A stretch of DNA of 64,000 bases, from positions 3,162,001-3,226,000 of the forward strand of contig WWBZ02000033.1 of NCBI GenBank assembly GCA_011503125.2, in the 5' to 3' direction. The notes under the pieces were generated by a model. It was not told the origin of the DNA. It did no database searches and saw only the letters and a program-made list of their open reading frames with translations. This stretch comes from Botryosphaeria dothidea (Eukaryota; Ascomycota; Dothideomycetes; Botryosphaeriales; Botryosphaeriaceae). This document shows, piece by piece, positions 1 through 8,639 of this stretch (position 1 is its first letter; every line of letters begins with the position of its first letter). The position numbers were made by a program, and so were the translations under genes.

Positions 1-315
1 GAAGGCGCCCGCCTGGAAGGTGCTGACGATGTTGCTGTCTAGCGATGTTGAGGCAACGTCATCGGTCAGCCCGTAGGCGGCCTTGAAGGATGGTAGTTCT
101 AATGTGCCGCCGATGAAGGCGCTGTCGTAGCCGTACATTGCGGATGCCTTTTGGTCGAATTAGTGAAAAGTCCGAATTGAATAGGATGGGTGTCGGCTCA
201 CCCATGCTGCCGAGATGGCGATGAGGTATATCCGCCAACCGTACACTTCTCTTGGTACTGGGGCGCCAACATCCTCCTTGATGGCGAGCGGGTTGTTGGA
301 GAAAGGGTTTTTCAT
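1..315 (-). CDS. MFS sugar/quinate-type transporter, 5' part (runs off the window)
   Basis: Only the first ~87 codons are in the window. Exon 1 is 202-315 (38 codons, start ATG at 313-315) and exon 2 is 147 down to 1. The intron 148-201 (54 nt) has donor GTGAGC, a CTAAT branch-like site and an AAAG acceptor, phase 0. The start codes MKNPFSNNPLAIKEDVG, then PREVYGWRIYLIAISAAW. Exon 2 carries the GYDSAFIGGTLELPSF motif after the first membrane helix and ends in SNIVSTFQAGAF. This arrangement is typical of fungal quinate-permease (QutD-like) and related sugar/H+ symporters of the plasma membrane; the family is known, the substrate is inferred and could be quinate, a pentose or rhamnose. It is transcribed divergently from the SDR about 1.3 kb away. 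The upstream in-frame extension has no ATG, so 315 is the best start. Confidence 0.85.
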
Positions 316-1594
316 GTTCGCGAGTGGTATGTCTGAAGAGTCACCACCGCCCACACAAAAAGTCGAAAATTTTAGTATTGGAAAAGTCACCAAGACTCAA
401 TAGACAAGAGTGTGTGTGGTTGTGTGAGAAAGGGTTGATGTCGAAAAAAGGCGCAGGACGAAACGACAAGGCGGTTTTCATAATCACGCTCCGGGCGGCG
501 GCTAGAGGTCAAGAGGAGGACAAGTAATGCTTGAAAAAAATGGTGGATGACTCGGCTTGCTCCACTCTCCATGTGGATCCAAGTCTACGACCAGGGCAAG
601 CAGGGACCCCGGGGAGAAGCATTTTGCCAACTGCTTCGGAGTCTCAACAAATGCAAGCAGAGTTGCATTTCCCTCAGACAAGCGTTGCGGCGCCCAGTCT
701 CGTCGGTCAGCGGGCGGCGGCGGAAGCACGGTTGTGGCTGTCAATCATGGTCAATCAGACGCGCCTCGTTCGTCAGCAGCCGACGCCCGTTTGGGATGGT
801 ATTGCGGCGATACCTGCGTTATCCGGCCCCACAGCGGATGCAGCCCGCGCGTGGAAAAAGGATTTTCAATTTGGATGACGGCTGCCGATTACGTATGGGG
901 GGAGCCTGCAGGCCTGGGGTGGAAGGATGCCCGAAACCGCTGCGGCTCCTGGGAGCAGGTTTGGGGGAAGGTGGGTCCGCTTCTCGGAGCCCCGTTTAGT
1001 GCTGAGGCCCGAGGGCGTGAAGAAGGCGCCGGCGGTCGAGGATTGGTGCTGGAAAAGAATCTGCCGGCCTTTGATTTGCCGAGGCGTGCGTCATGACCCC
1101 GGGGCAGCACCTGGAGATTGTTTCACCCGCGGGGCATCTTCCCTCCAGACTCGGCGGGGTCCCCACGTTCTGCACCGCCTATCCCAAGGATGATTGAATA
1201 GCCATGCATGAATGAACCCTTACCCGCGGCCGCCTGTTGCCTGAGGCCAACTGTCTGCATGTCCACCGTCAATCATGGCGGAATATTCCAACCGCTGTGT
1301 AGAGCCCTGGAACAATGCTACGCGACTGCAATGGAGTCTTTCTCTTCCTTTTGAATGATCGCCAGATGACACCCCTGTCCCAACGCCTGTGGTTCTCGCC
1401 GCCGACCCCGGCAATGACTTCACAGCATGTCGGATCTAAGAACGTTCATCCGGGGACTCCACCTGTTCACCGGCCACTGGAAAATCGATATTCAGACTCT
1501 CTATCATGTTCTGGAAGAGACTGACACATTCTTGCATCAATCGCCCTGCAACCCCTCACTCTCGTCCGAAAACATTCATCCATTTCAGCCCTCC
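316..1594. other. Intergenic region between transporter and SDR
   Basis: About 1.28 kb of divergent upstream sequence. Overlapping open frames on both strands at about 530-1110 are GC-rich, mutually contradictory and match no family I recognise, so I read them as chance frames. An in-frame ATG at 1427 would extend the SDR by 56 residues of unfamiliar sequence. No tRNA or repeat is seen. Confidence 0.5.
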
Positions 1595-2483
1595 ATGGTC
1601 GAGACCTCAATGGCAACGCTCGCATGCCCAGCCCCCATCAAGGACAAGCTTTCCGGCAAAGTTGCCCTGATCACTGGAGGCGGTGGCGCAATAGGCTTGG
1701 CCATGGGCATCCGTCTCCTGCAGGAAGGCGCACGCGTTGCGCTTGTCGACGTCAGCCCGGACGCCTTGACAGCTGCGAGAGAGCAATTATCAGTGTCCAT
1801 AGCTGGCAATCTTGACGGGCGATTCCTTGCGGTGCAGTCAGACCTCACCGACGAAGAAGACGTTCAGAGGGGCGTGGGAGAAGCTGTCGCAAAATGGGGC
1901 CGTGTAGACTGCGCTTTTCTCAACGCCGGAATCAGTTACACTAGCAAGAGCTTGCTTGACACGTCCGAGGACGAATATGAGCGCGTCATGCGTATCAACG
2001 TGAAATCAAGTCCGTCCGTGAAATGAACGGGATGCATGCTTTGCGCAAGACAACACAGGCTGATGTAACGACTCAACAGCATTTCTTACTCTTAAACATT
2101 CTGCAGCTGCTATACGGACGCAGACTCCACAAGGTGGGAGCATCATCCTGACCTCGTCTGTTGCGGGTCTACACGGAACCCCTGGCCTGTCTCTGTACTC
2201 GACGAGCAAGTTTGCCTTACGAGGTCTGGCACAGACTGCTGCCGCGGAATTGGGACAATACAACATCCGCGTCAATACAATTCACCCGAGCGGCGTCAAT
2301 ACTCCCATGTTTCGGCTAGCCTGGAGCGAGGAGAAGATTGCAGAGCTCAAGAAGGGTGTTCCTTTAGGGAGGGTGGCTGAAGTGGAGGATGTGACTGGTG
2401 TGATAAGCTGGTTGGCAAGCGCGGATGCAAGATTCGTGGGTGGGGCAATGATAAAGATCGATGGGGGTAGCGTGTCTTTCTGA
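1595..2483 (+). CDS. Short-chain dehydrogenase/reductase (classical SDR)
   Basis: Two exons, 1595-2009 and 2080-2483, give 272 residues. The 70-nt intron 2010-2079 starts GTCCGT and ends CAACAG; this phase-1 junction restores INVKS-T-FLTLKHSAAA, as expected in SDRs. Visible motifs: Rossmann TGGGGAIG at residues 27-34, NAG at 110-112, catalytic Ser165, Tyr178 and Lys182 (YSTSK), then IHPSGVNTPM and a C-terminal VGGAMIKIDGG. It should catalyse NAD(P)-dependent oxidation or reduction of a small alcohol, ketone or sugar; the substrate cannot be read. The acidic residue ending beta-2 (LVDVS) suggests NAD. The ATG at 1595 is chosen because it precedes the Rossmann fold by the usual ~25 residues; an in-frame ATG at 1427 is the alternative. 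The neighbouring sugar transporter and GH78 remnant hint at sugar catabolism, which is inference. Confidence 0.85.
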
Positions 2484-2594
2484 AATAGGCTACTCCGAAT
2501 GCAGGCTCAGTTCCGATCCAATCTTGCATGCAGGACGGACGTTGGCGGAAGAACAAGACCGTTTGAAATGCGGATGGCTTCCAGTGTTGGGTGT

Positions 2595-4048
2595 TCACTT
2601 ATGTGGGAATTGAAAGGTGCGGAAGCCCGAGCCCACAGGCTTCATCTCCTTCCCGAGGCACACTTCAGCGGAGGCACCTGGAGGAACTTGGACTTCGAGG
2701 AGTACTGGTTCATCCACGATTTCCCACGAGCCCTTCGCAATGCCAAATGGCGTATATCTGGTAGCACAGGCGTAGGTAAACCCACCTCCTATCACCGGAG
2801 CAATCTTGATACGCCGATACCAGGGCTCCGTAGGTGATAATCCGGCCAAACACTCTTCCAGCCCAATGCCAAAGGCGCCCAAAGCATAGTGATTGTGCGA
2901 ATAGTACGCATTCCCGCTCCGGTCATAACATTCCCACTTCTCCCACAGCATCGCCGCATCGTTTTCCAGCAACTCAACCCAAGACGGTTTGCTTTCCTGG
3001 AGTAACAAACAAAAAGCAATGTTGGCTCTTCCGTTGGATGCCAGCACATAGAGAAGCATGACAGTACTGAGGAAACCAGTTCCGATGTGGTAATCTGCCT
3101 CTTCGATGAGCTCAACAAGACGTGCCACCGCTGCTGGCTTGTCCTCAGGTTTGACTAGGTCAAAACTACCCCTCTGATGTATTCATCTTGCTTGTCGGTT
3201 CCGATACGTATACCGGGGCCGTCGTGGCGTACGAACGCGGTTTGCCAGGTTTTCGTAATCCATAGCATCATCATCCTTATCTCGCAGCTTCGCCACCCCT
3301 GGGCCAGGATCCGGCTGGAATGGGAAAGATACTCTGTCGGTATTGAAGGGCTTCCACAAGCATTTGATAGAATAGCGACGTGCCTGGACTTTCACCCGGT
3401 CAAAGCCACTCGCCCCAATGAAAACCAGTACTTTTCAATTTTCCCCGATACCAAAGAGCCATCCCCTCCAACTTTTCCCGGTGCGTGCGGTTGATTCCAG
3501 GTATTCGGTACATCGACACATGCATTCATACTGATCTTGGGGGGCCTTCTTGCCTCCATAATATTGTTAAACAAACCATGGTAATAAGACGGCCGCATAT
3601 CTCCTCCATGTCTTTTTAGCTTACGGTGTAGTCCAATTCTTGGATCTCGATGTATCGGAATCCACAGACTATGAACCGAGTCTCAAACCATGCCTCTTCC
3701 CGGGACAGTACCACGGAATCTGCTGGGGGGCAACCCGGAGTGGAGGGTGGAGGAATGTTGTGTCCAATTCGCCGGCTTTGGTCAACACCTCACTGTGTGT
3801 GAGCACCACACTGTTCCCGAAAGGTCCATGTACTTTGATCCTGATCCAGGGGGCATATCCTTGGTCAATGTCAATGATCAAGGAGCTTGGTAGTACTCCA
3901 TACAATAGTATCTTCTTCAAAGAGTGAATCAGATGCAACCTAGATTTAATGTGCGCTTTGTAATATTCCAGACTTTGTGGTTGAGACTTTCCAGAAGATT
4001 TCGAGTTCGGGGGAGTCGATTCCGAGAGACTCTTTGAGATTCGTCCGA
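2595..4048 (-). pseudogene. GH78 alpha-L-rhamnosidase pseudogene (fragmented)
   Basis: Pieces of one GH78 protein lie in order on the minus strand but in different frames with stops and gaps. At about 4048-3990 is an N-terminal piece, LGIDSPELEIFWKVST. At about 3900-3760 is the beta-sandwich piece WIRIKVHGPFGNSVVLTHSE followed by GELDT. At about 3450-3400 is the active-site region TGFHWGEWL, directly followed by a stop. At 3128-2595 is the long C-terminal piece with DYHIGTGFLSTVMLLYVLAS, LLLQESKPSW, NHYALGAFG and RIKIAPVIGGG. Intact fungal GH78 enzymes are about 900 residues; here several hundred are missing, including the barrel segment with the catalytic acid. The enzyme normally releases terminal L-rhamnose from plant glycosides outside the cell. 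The changes are frameshifts and deletions rather than RIP. The last open frame (178 codons) could be mis-annotated as a small gene. Confidence 0.8.
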
Positions 4049-4434
4049 AGCTAATACAACTCCATGGGCTTGCCGCAGAGTGCCGAGGGTGACAGTGAAG
4101 ATCAAGAAAGTACTCAGAATGATGGATGATGAAGCAGATGATAGTGAAGTTGCTAGCATGCAGGGAGCTTGTCAGATGAGGGACTCTCGGTCGTCCGTGG
4201 ATCAGTTCAGCTCTTCGTAAAGTGGTTTACGATCTCGTATTTCGAGTGCAGGAATCGTCATGGGAACTTCCATTCGAGTGCCTGGAAACCAATGGAGGAT
4301 TCTCCATTATTTCTGAGCTGGGTCTCTTCAGCCACCCACCCATGTCTACAAATCTTTCTATCCAACAAAAAGACTCCCCTCTCCTCAAATCCACAAAACA
4401 GGATGCAACGCCCTCCAGAGGAGCAAAAGAATGA
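4049..4434. other. Intergenic, no gene seen
   Basis: About 390 bp between the rhamnosidase remnant and the 3' end of tRNA-Leu. Short open frames overlap on both strands and match nothing known. A T-rich stretch just past the tRNA 3' end (TTCTTTTG on the minus strand, about 4421-4433) would serve as the Pol III terminator. Confidence 0.4.
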
Positions 4435-4533
4435 TGATGAGGACGAGACTCGAACTCGCGCGGGTTGCCCCACCAGGAATTGCTGTTAAGATACACCTTA
4501 ACCTGGCGCCATAACCAACTCGGCCACCTCACC
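4435..4533 (-). tRNA. tRNA-Leu (anticodon AAG) with a 17-nt intron
   Basis: Read on the minus strand, the cloverleaf folds fully. The acceptor GGTGAGG pairs with CCTCATC (one G-U), discriminator A. The D arm is GCC/GGC inside a perfect A box, TGGCCGAGTTGG. The anticodon stem is CCAGG/CCTGG; its loop begins TTAAGG, giving anticodon AAG with G37. Seventeen extra nucleotides follow position 37, the canonical place for a nuclear tRNA intron. A long variable arm (GGGG-CAA-CCC) is as expected for leucine, and the T arm GCGAG-TTCGAGT-CTCGT contains the B box. It decodes CTN leucine codons after A34 is modified to inosine. The exact intron ends could shift by a base. Confidence 0.93.
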
Positions 4534-4785
4534 GTTGGGCTATCTTGAAGTAGACTTGAGAATCTACTGCGCGATGAAGAAACATTCAACGCGAAGCGGT
4601 TATATTTGGAAGCCTGAAGACTGGTGGTTGCGGCAGATGAGATCGAAATCTTGTGCCGAAGAGGCAAGTGGACCGTGATGGTTGGAATTTTCTTCCAGAG
4701 AGGTCCGTGGGTTAGGGTCGGTGCGCCAGACATCGGCTCAACTCCGAGAACACCTCGGCCAATCGAACTGGAAATCCGCCATCTT

Positions 4786-6201
4786 TCATAGTCCGTAGCT
4801 CTTGCGTTGGTGAACAAGTCTCCCCTTTACCCATACAGCGGCTGTGTTCCGGTCATCCCCGTTGTATGCCCATTTCCCAATACGATCTTCCCAGCTTTCC
4901 CAGCCAAACACATCCACAGGATTCTCCAGTCCTTCCTCGCCATCCTCTGAAACGGTGTTGAGAGTAATCATCTGCGCATCCCAGTCCATCCCAACCTCAA
5001 ATCCGCCAATCCGGTCTTCAAGACCAACCACTTTGGCGCCTCCACGGGTGGCAAGATACAGTGCTTCTTCAGTGGCCAACTTTGCACCCTCTCCATCCTC
5101 GAAAGAACGGTGTCGAGAGACGAGGATGGTATGGCGAATCATCTCCAGGATGCTGGGGCTGTAACCACCACTCACGTCAGTTCCAAGGCCCACAGTGATG
5201 CCTCGGTTCAACAAGTCTCGGACAGGTGCAGTTCCTGAGGTCAGCGCGCTGTTGCTGACAGGGCAATGCGCAATCTTGGCATCGCGTTTCTTGATCAGGA
5301 TCTTCTCGTCTTCGGTGAGGTGGACAGCGTGAGCGAGGATCATCTTCGAGTTGAGCAGACCAGCCGTGTCGTAGACATCAGTATAATGTCTGGATTCGGG
5401 GAAGAGTTCCTTGACCAGTTGAATCTCGCCCGCGTTCTCGGAGATGTGAGTTTGCGCCAGGATATCATGCTCCTTTTGGATTTTTGCCAACTCGCACATG
5501 GTGTCATGATGGCAGCTGGGTGCAAAGCGAGGAGTAATAATGGGGGCAACTATTCCCTTCCCGGCATCGACTTTCTTTACGTATTCGACGACTTCCTTGC
5601 TCTTTCGGATGGTGTCTGCAGAGCTCTCGTCACGGTACCATTCGGGACTCAATTCCGAATCCATGCATACACGGCCGATGAAAGCGCGCTGCCCCTTTTG
5701 TAAGCAGATATCTGCGAGAAGATTGGTGGCGGCCACGTCGATTGTGGCATAGTATGCAGCTGTCGTGGTGCCGTGAGAAAGAGTGCGGGAGACACAGCGG
5801 GTATAGACGCGACGAGCTTTGGCTAGGTCGGAGAGCGACGCCTCCAAGGGGAAGGTGTAGGTGTTCAACCAGTCGAGGAGAGTTGACTTGCTGACAATGC
5901 CTGCGTTCCCATGTTGCGGGGCATGGATATGTGTGTCGATGAAGCCGGGAAAGAAGAATCCTTTGTCTTTGATGGTGACAATGGCGGCATCTGCCCAGTC
6001 GGCGTGTTTCTTGATGGCAGATTCCACATGGCTGTCTTCTCGCTCGATGAAAACGATTCGGCCGCGCTCGTCAACGCCAATGGCACCCTTTTCACAAATA
6101 TCCAACTCTTCCAAGGATTTCGAGTGCACAAAAGCACCAATATAAATGGTCTTCCTCTCTTCCGGAGAGATCAGAGTTGCGGGATCGGACAAGTCGCCCA
6201 T
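4786..6201 (-). CDS. GUD1: Guanine deaminase
   Basis: Single-exon gene of 471 residues, close to yeast Gud1 (489). It hydrolyses guanine to xanthine and ammonia in cytosolic purine salvage and catabolism. The amidohydrolase metal site is complete: PGFIDTHIH (His91, His93), QTHISEN (His252, Glu255), LAHAVHL (His291), AHCPVSN (312-317) and GLGTDVSGG (Asp342). The frame is open back to a TTG at 6282, but the first ATG is at 6201. A TATA-like CTATAAAG at about 6317-6324 would place transcription near 6290, so 6201 gives a normal ~90-nt leader. A GATA-factor site (AGATAA on the minus strand, about 6330-6335) lies beside the TATA box, which fits nitrogen-regulated purine use. Divergent from the lipid-kinase-like gene. 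Not interrupted. Confidence 0.95.
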   Translation of the reverse strand: MGDLSDPATLISPEERKTIYIGAFVHSKSLEELDICEKGAIGVDERGRIVFIEREDSHVESAIKKHADWADAAIVTIKDKGFFFPGFIDTHIHAPQHGNAGIVSKSTLLDWLNTYTFPLEASLSDLAKARRVYTRCVSRTLSHGTTTAAYYATIDVAATNLLADICLQKGQRAFIGRVCMDSELSPEWYRDESSADTIRKSKEVVEYVKKVDAGKGIVAPIITPRFAPSCHHDTMCELAKIQKEHDILAQTHISENAGEIQLVKELFPESRHYTDVYDTAGLLNSKMILAHAVHLTEDEKILIKKRDAKIAHCPVSNSALTSGTAPVRDLLNRGITVGLGTDVSGGYSPSILEMIRHTILVSRHRSFEDGEGAKLATEEALYLATRGGAKVVGLEDRIGGFEVGMDWDAQMITLNTVSEDGEEGLENPVDVFGWESWEDRIGKWAYNGDDRNTAAVWVKGRLVHQRKSYGL

Positions 6202-6857
6202 GATTGGAGTGATGCGACGAAAAAGAAAGGACGGAAGAGGCGGAATCGGAGGCGACGAAGGGATGGAGCGGAAACAAGCCAAGAGCAGAAGAGGAAGAGT
6301 GTTCGGGGGCCAGGCGTCTTTATAGGCGGGTTATCTGGAAGCAGCAACCCCCTGTTTGGCGGAGAGCGGCAGTGGCTGATGGCGGTTGGCGGGGCCAGGC
6401 GAGACAGAGCGGGCCAAGCCCAGCGGCCACCTCCGCTCTCCGTGAATCCATTGTATCAACTGCCCCGTGCCGTCGGCCTAGCTGTCTCTGACACTTACGA
6501 GTACCATTCCTCGTCAGGCAGCTGCATTCCTGGCAGGAGGTAGTGGACAGGCAGAACGAGACACAGGCAGCCAGCCGCTCGCATAGAAACGGGTCAGCCT
6601 CCGAAGGCCAGTGTGTGGGCCGCAGGTGCAAGAGAGATGGGATACGACTGGCAGAAGAGCCGCGGCGCAGTCCATGTTATCCGGGGAGGCGCATGACCGG
6701 AGCCGGGGAAGGTGGTTGATGGAGGGTGTGGGATGGTACCGTGCTGCCATGCCACGATAACGCAATCGCCTTGTGCCCCGACAGTAAGCACAACCATCAT
6801 CCGCCTAGATGACCCTCTCTCCGCTCCCCCACTACTCCATGCACGGTACACGACATC
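6202..6857. promoter_or_regulatory. Shared divergent promoter region, guanine deaminase / lipid kinase-like gene
   Basis: About 656 bp between two start codons pointing away from each other. It contains the TATA and GATA motifs listed separately and no convincing open frame; frames in it are shadows. No repeat or RNA gene is seen. Confidence 0.5.
6316..6336 (-). promoter_or_regulatory. Guanine deaminase core promoter: TATA box with adjacent GATA site
   Basis: On the minus strand CCAGATAACC (an HGATAR match for AreA/Gln3-type nitrogen activators) is followed a few bases later by CCTATAAAGAC. A second match, CGATAA, lies on the plus strand at about 6754-6759, nearer the divergent gene. The sites are seen; use by a nitrogen regulator is inferred from known GATA control of fungal purine catabolism. 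Confidence 0.4.
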
Positions 6858-8123
6858 ATGAGTACCTCACGGTCGCAGAATGTCCACGACACCCCCACTC
6901 CTAACCTCATCGGCTGCGTCAAGACCGCCGACGGCTTTTCCGTTCTCCATGTCGAACCCGACTCGGACACAATCGCACTCCGGTCTACACATGCAACCAC
7001 TCTCCCAGACGATTTCACGGCAAAGTACTTGATCGCGCGCCCGGCCACCCAGCACATTCATATCGTAATCTCCGTCTTGTCCGGCACCTGCCTCGCCGAG
7101 AGCTTCTACAGTGCGAACCTAAAGCCTCTCCTCAACGCCATCGGCTTGCAAGAGAATACCGACTACACCCTCCATCATACCACGTCTGCGAAGACCATAG
7201 CCGAGCTCACCCACGATGTTTTCCTCCCAAAAGCGAACCAGGGTGCACAACAACGGATAATTTTGCTGTCGGGAGACGGAGGCATTGTGGATGTTGTGAA
7301 CGGACTGCTCTCTGAGCACAGAAGCGCTTCGTTCGTTGCGCCATCTGTCGCGCTTGTTCCTATGGGCACGGCGAATGCACTGGCTCATTCGTCTGGCATC
7401 ACAGCAGACAATACAGTGGGTCTAGCAGCCCTTGCGCGCGGGTCGCCGGTGAGGCTGCCACTGCTCAAGGCTCGTTTCTCGCCAGGCGCCCGGTTGTTGG
7501 TAGAGGAAGGCAACAAGAAGGAAGAGCTACCCCAAACAGATGACGGTTCGCCGTTCCTCTACGGTGCCGTAGTATGCAGCTGGGCTATGCACGCAGGCTT
7601 GGTGGCCGACAGCGACACGACGGAATATCGCAAGTATGGAATAGAGAGGTTCAAGATGGCCGCCAAGGAGGCGCTGTATCCTTCGGGCGGCTCTGAGCCT
7701 CACAGGTACAAAGCAGATGTTTCGGTGCTGCGGACCAAGGATGGCCAGGCTGTGTGGGAGGTCGTTGACCGGCGCGAGCATGCGTATGTGCTGGCGACTC
7801 TGGTCTCAAACCTGGAGAAGACATTCGCCATCTCCCCACACTCGCGCCCGCTCGACGACCATCTCCGCCTCATCCACTTCGGGCCCATGGCGAGCGACGA
7901 GGTGATGCGGAAGATGGGATTGGCATATCAGCAAGGCAAGCATGTGGAGGAAGCTGACGTGGGTTACGAGGATGTCGAGGGTCTTCGCATCGAGTTCCTC
8001 GAGGACGAGGACCGATGGCGGCGCATCTGCGTGGACGGCAAGATTGTGCTGGTGGAGAAGGGCGGGTGGGTGGAAGCGCGCAAGGATAGCGAGCGCGCGG
8101 TAGACGTTGTATGCCTCCGCTAA
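6858..8123 (+). CDS. Diacylglycerol/sphingosine-kinase-like protein (DAGK catalytic domain)
   Basis: Single exon, 421 residues, start ATG at 6858. The nucleotide-binding core is clear: RIILLSGDGGIVDVVNGLL (Gly-rich SGDGG at residues 138-142) and VALVPMGTANALAHS (about 165-178), the hallmark pair of the DAGK/sphingosine kinase/NAD kinase fold. The C-terminal half, from SWAMHAGLVADSD to FLEDEDRWRRICVDGK, fits the lid domain of LCB kinases. Sphingosine kinases have an SGDG..E.NG active site; here the position is filled by VDVVNG, so the usual acidic residue after the Gly loop is changed and activity may be altered. No signal peptide or membrane helix is evident. It shares a 656-bp upstream region with guanine deaminase. 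Likely acts on a lipid at the cytosolic face of membranes; the substrate is uncertain. Confidence 0.8.
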   Translation: MSTSRSQNVHDTPTPNLIGCVKTADGFSVLHVEPDSDTIALRSTHATTLPDDFTAKYLIARPATQHIHIVISVLSGTCLAESFYSANLKPLLNAIGLQENTDYTLHHTTSAKTIAELTHDVFLPKANQGAQQRIILLSGDGGIVDVVNGLLSEHRSASFVAPSVALVPMGTANALAHSSGITADNTVGLAALARGSPVRLPLLKARFSPGARLLVEEGNKKEELPQTDDGSPFLYGAVVCSWAMHAGLVADSDTTEYRKYGIERFKMAAKEALYPSGGSEPHRYKADVSVLRTKDGQAVWEVVDRREHAYVLATLVSNLEKTFAISPHSRPLDDHLRLIHFGPMASDEVMRKMGLAYQQGKHVEEADVGYEDVEGLRIEFLEDEDRWRRICVDGKIVLVEKGGWVEARKDSERAVDVVCLR

Positions 8124-8639
8124 GTGAAATTGATGCTTGCCGTGAACAAGCTCTGTCTGGAGGGCGCGCCGAGTCGCGCAAATCGGGAGTGACGCAATCA
8201 AGCATGAGGACACACGGAGCGCGTGACGGCGGCAGCGCGCAAGCCGCAAAGCACAGGACGGCCTCCATTGCAACCGTGACTATAGGGGAAATCAGCGGCT
8301 GACGACAGAAAGCTCTGTAATCCGCATCCGCAGCCCCGCGCGCATCCGGTGTCTCGTCCTTGCAAGCCCGGCGCTCCACAAGGCACGCTGCCGCTGACGA
8401 TGATGTGTTGGCAGGCCCGCGCCTGATATGAGAAGCATTTGACCGCCGCCGCCACCCAGCTCCGCAGCCCACATTATTTCGGCGATCCTTCGCTGCTTTA
8501 ATTGTGAATGCTGCTCCAACCCCGATCCTACCAGCTCTCCCAGGTCCCCGACCGCAACACCTCCGAACCCGCCTCACCATTCCTCAAGTGGACGCCCTCG
8601 TGGAAGGAGAGGCAGCACCAGGAGCGCACCGCGCGCACC
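8124..8639. other. Intergenic region between lipid kinase-like gene and Rog1-type lipase
   Basis: About 516 bp holding the 3' end of one plus-strand gene and the promoter of the next. An ATG at 8508 is in frame with the lipase and would add 44 residues; this extension shows no recognised motif. The GC-rich antisense frames look like shadows. Confidence 0.4.

Noticed and set aside
914..919. CreA-type carbon-repression site (CTGGGG) between transporter and SDR
   Set aside because: A six-base degenerate motif occurs often by chance; a single site is not enough.
530..1110. Several overlapping open frames of 100-180 codons upstream of the SDR
   Set aside because: GC-rich, all overlapping on both strands, no known motif and no splice or start support; chance frames in intergenic DNA.
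1595..2483. SDR assigned as L-rhamnose dehydrogenase (LRA1)
   Set aside because: The motifs are general to classical SDRs, and the sequence does not specifically resemble LRA1 as I know it; substrate left open.
4786..6282. Longer guanine deaminase starting at 6282
   Set aside because: The codon at 6280-6282 is TTG, and the extension is Ser/Pro-rich without family support; the ATG at 6201 fits the TATA position.
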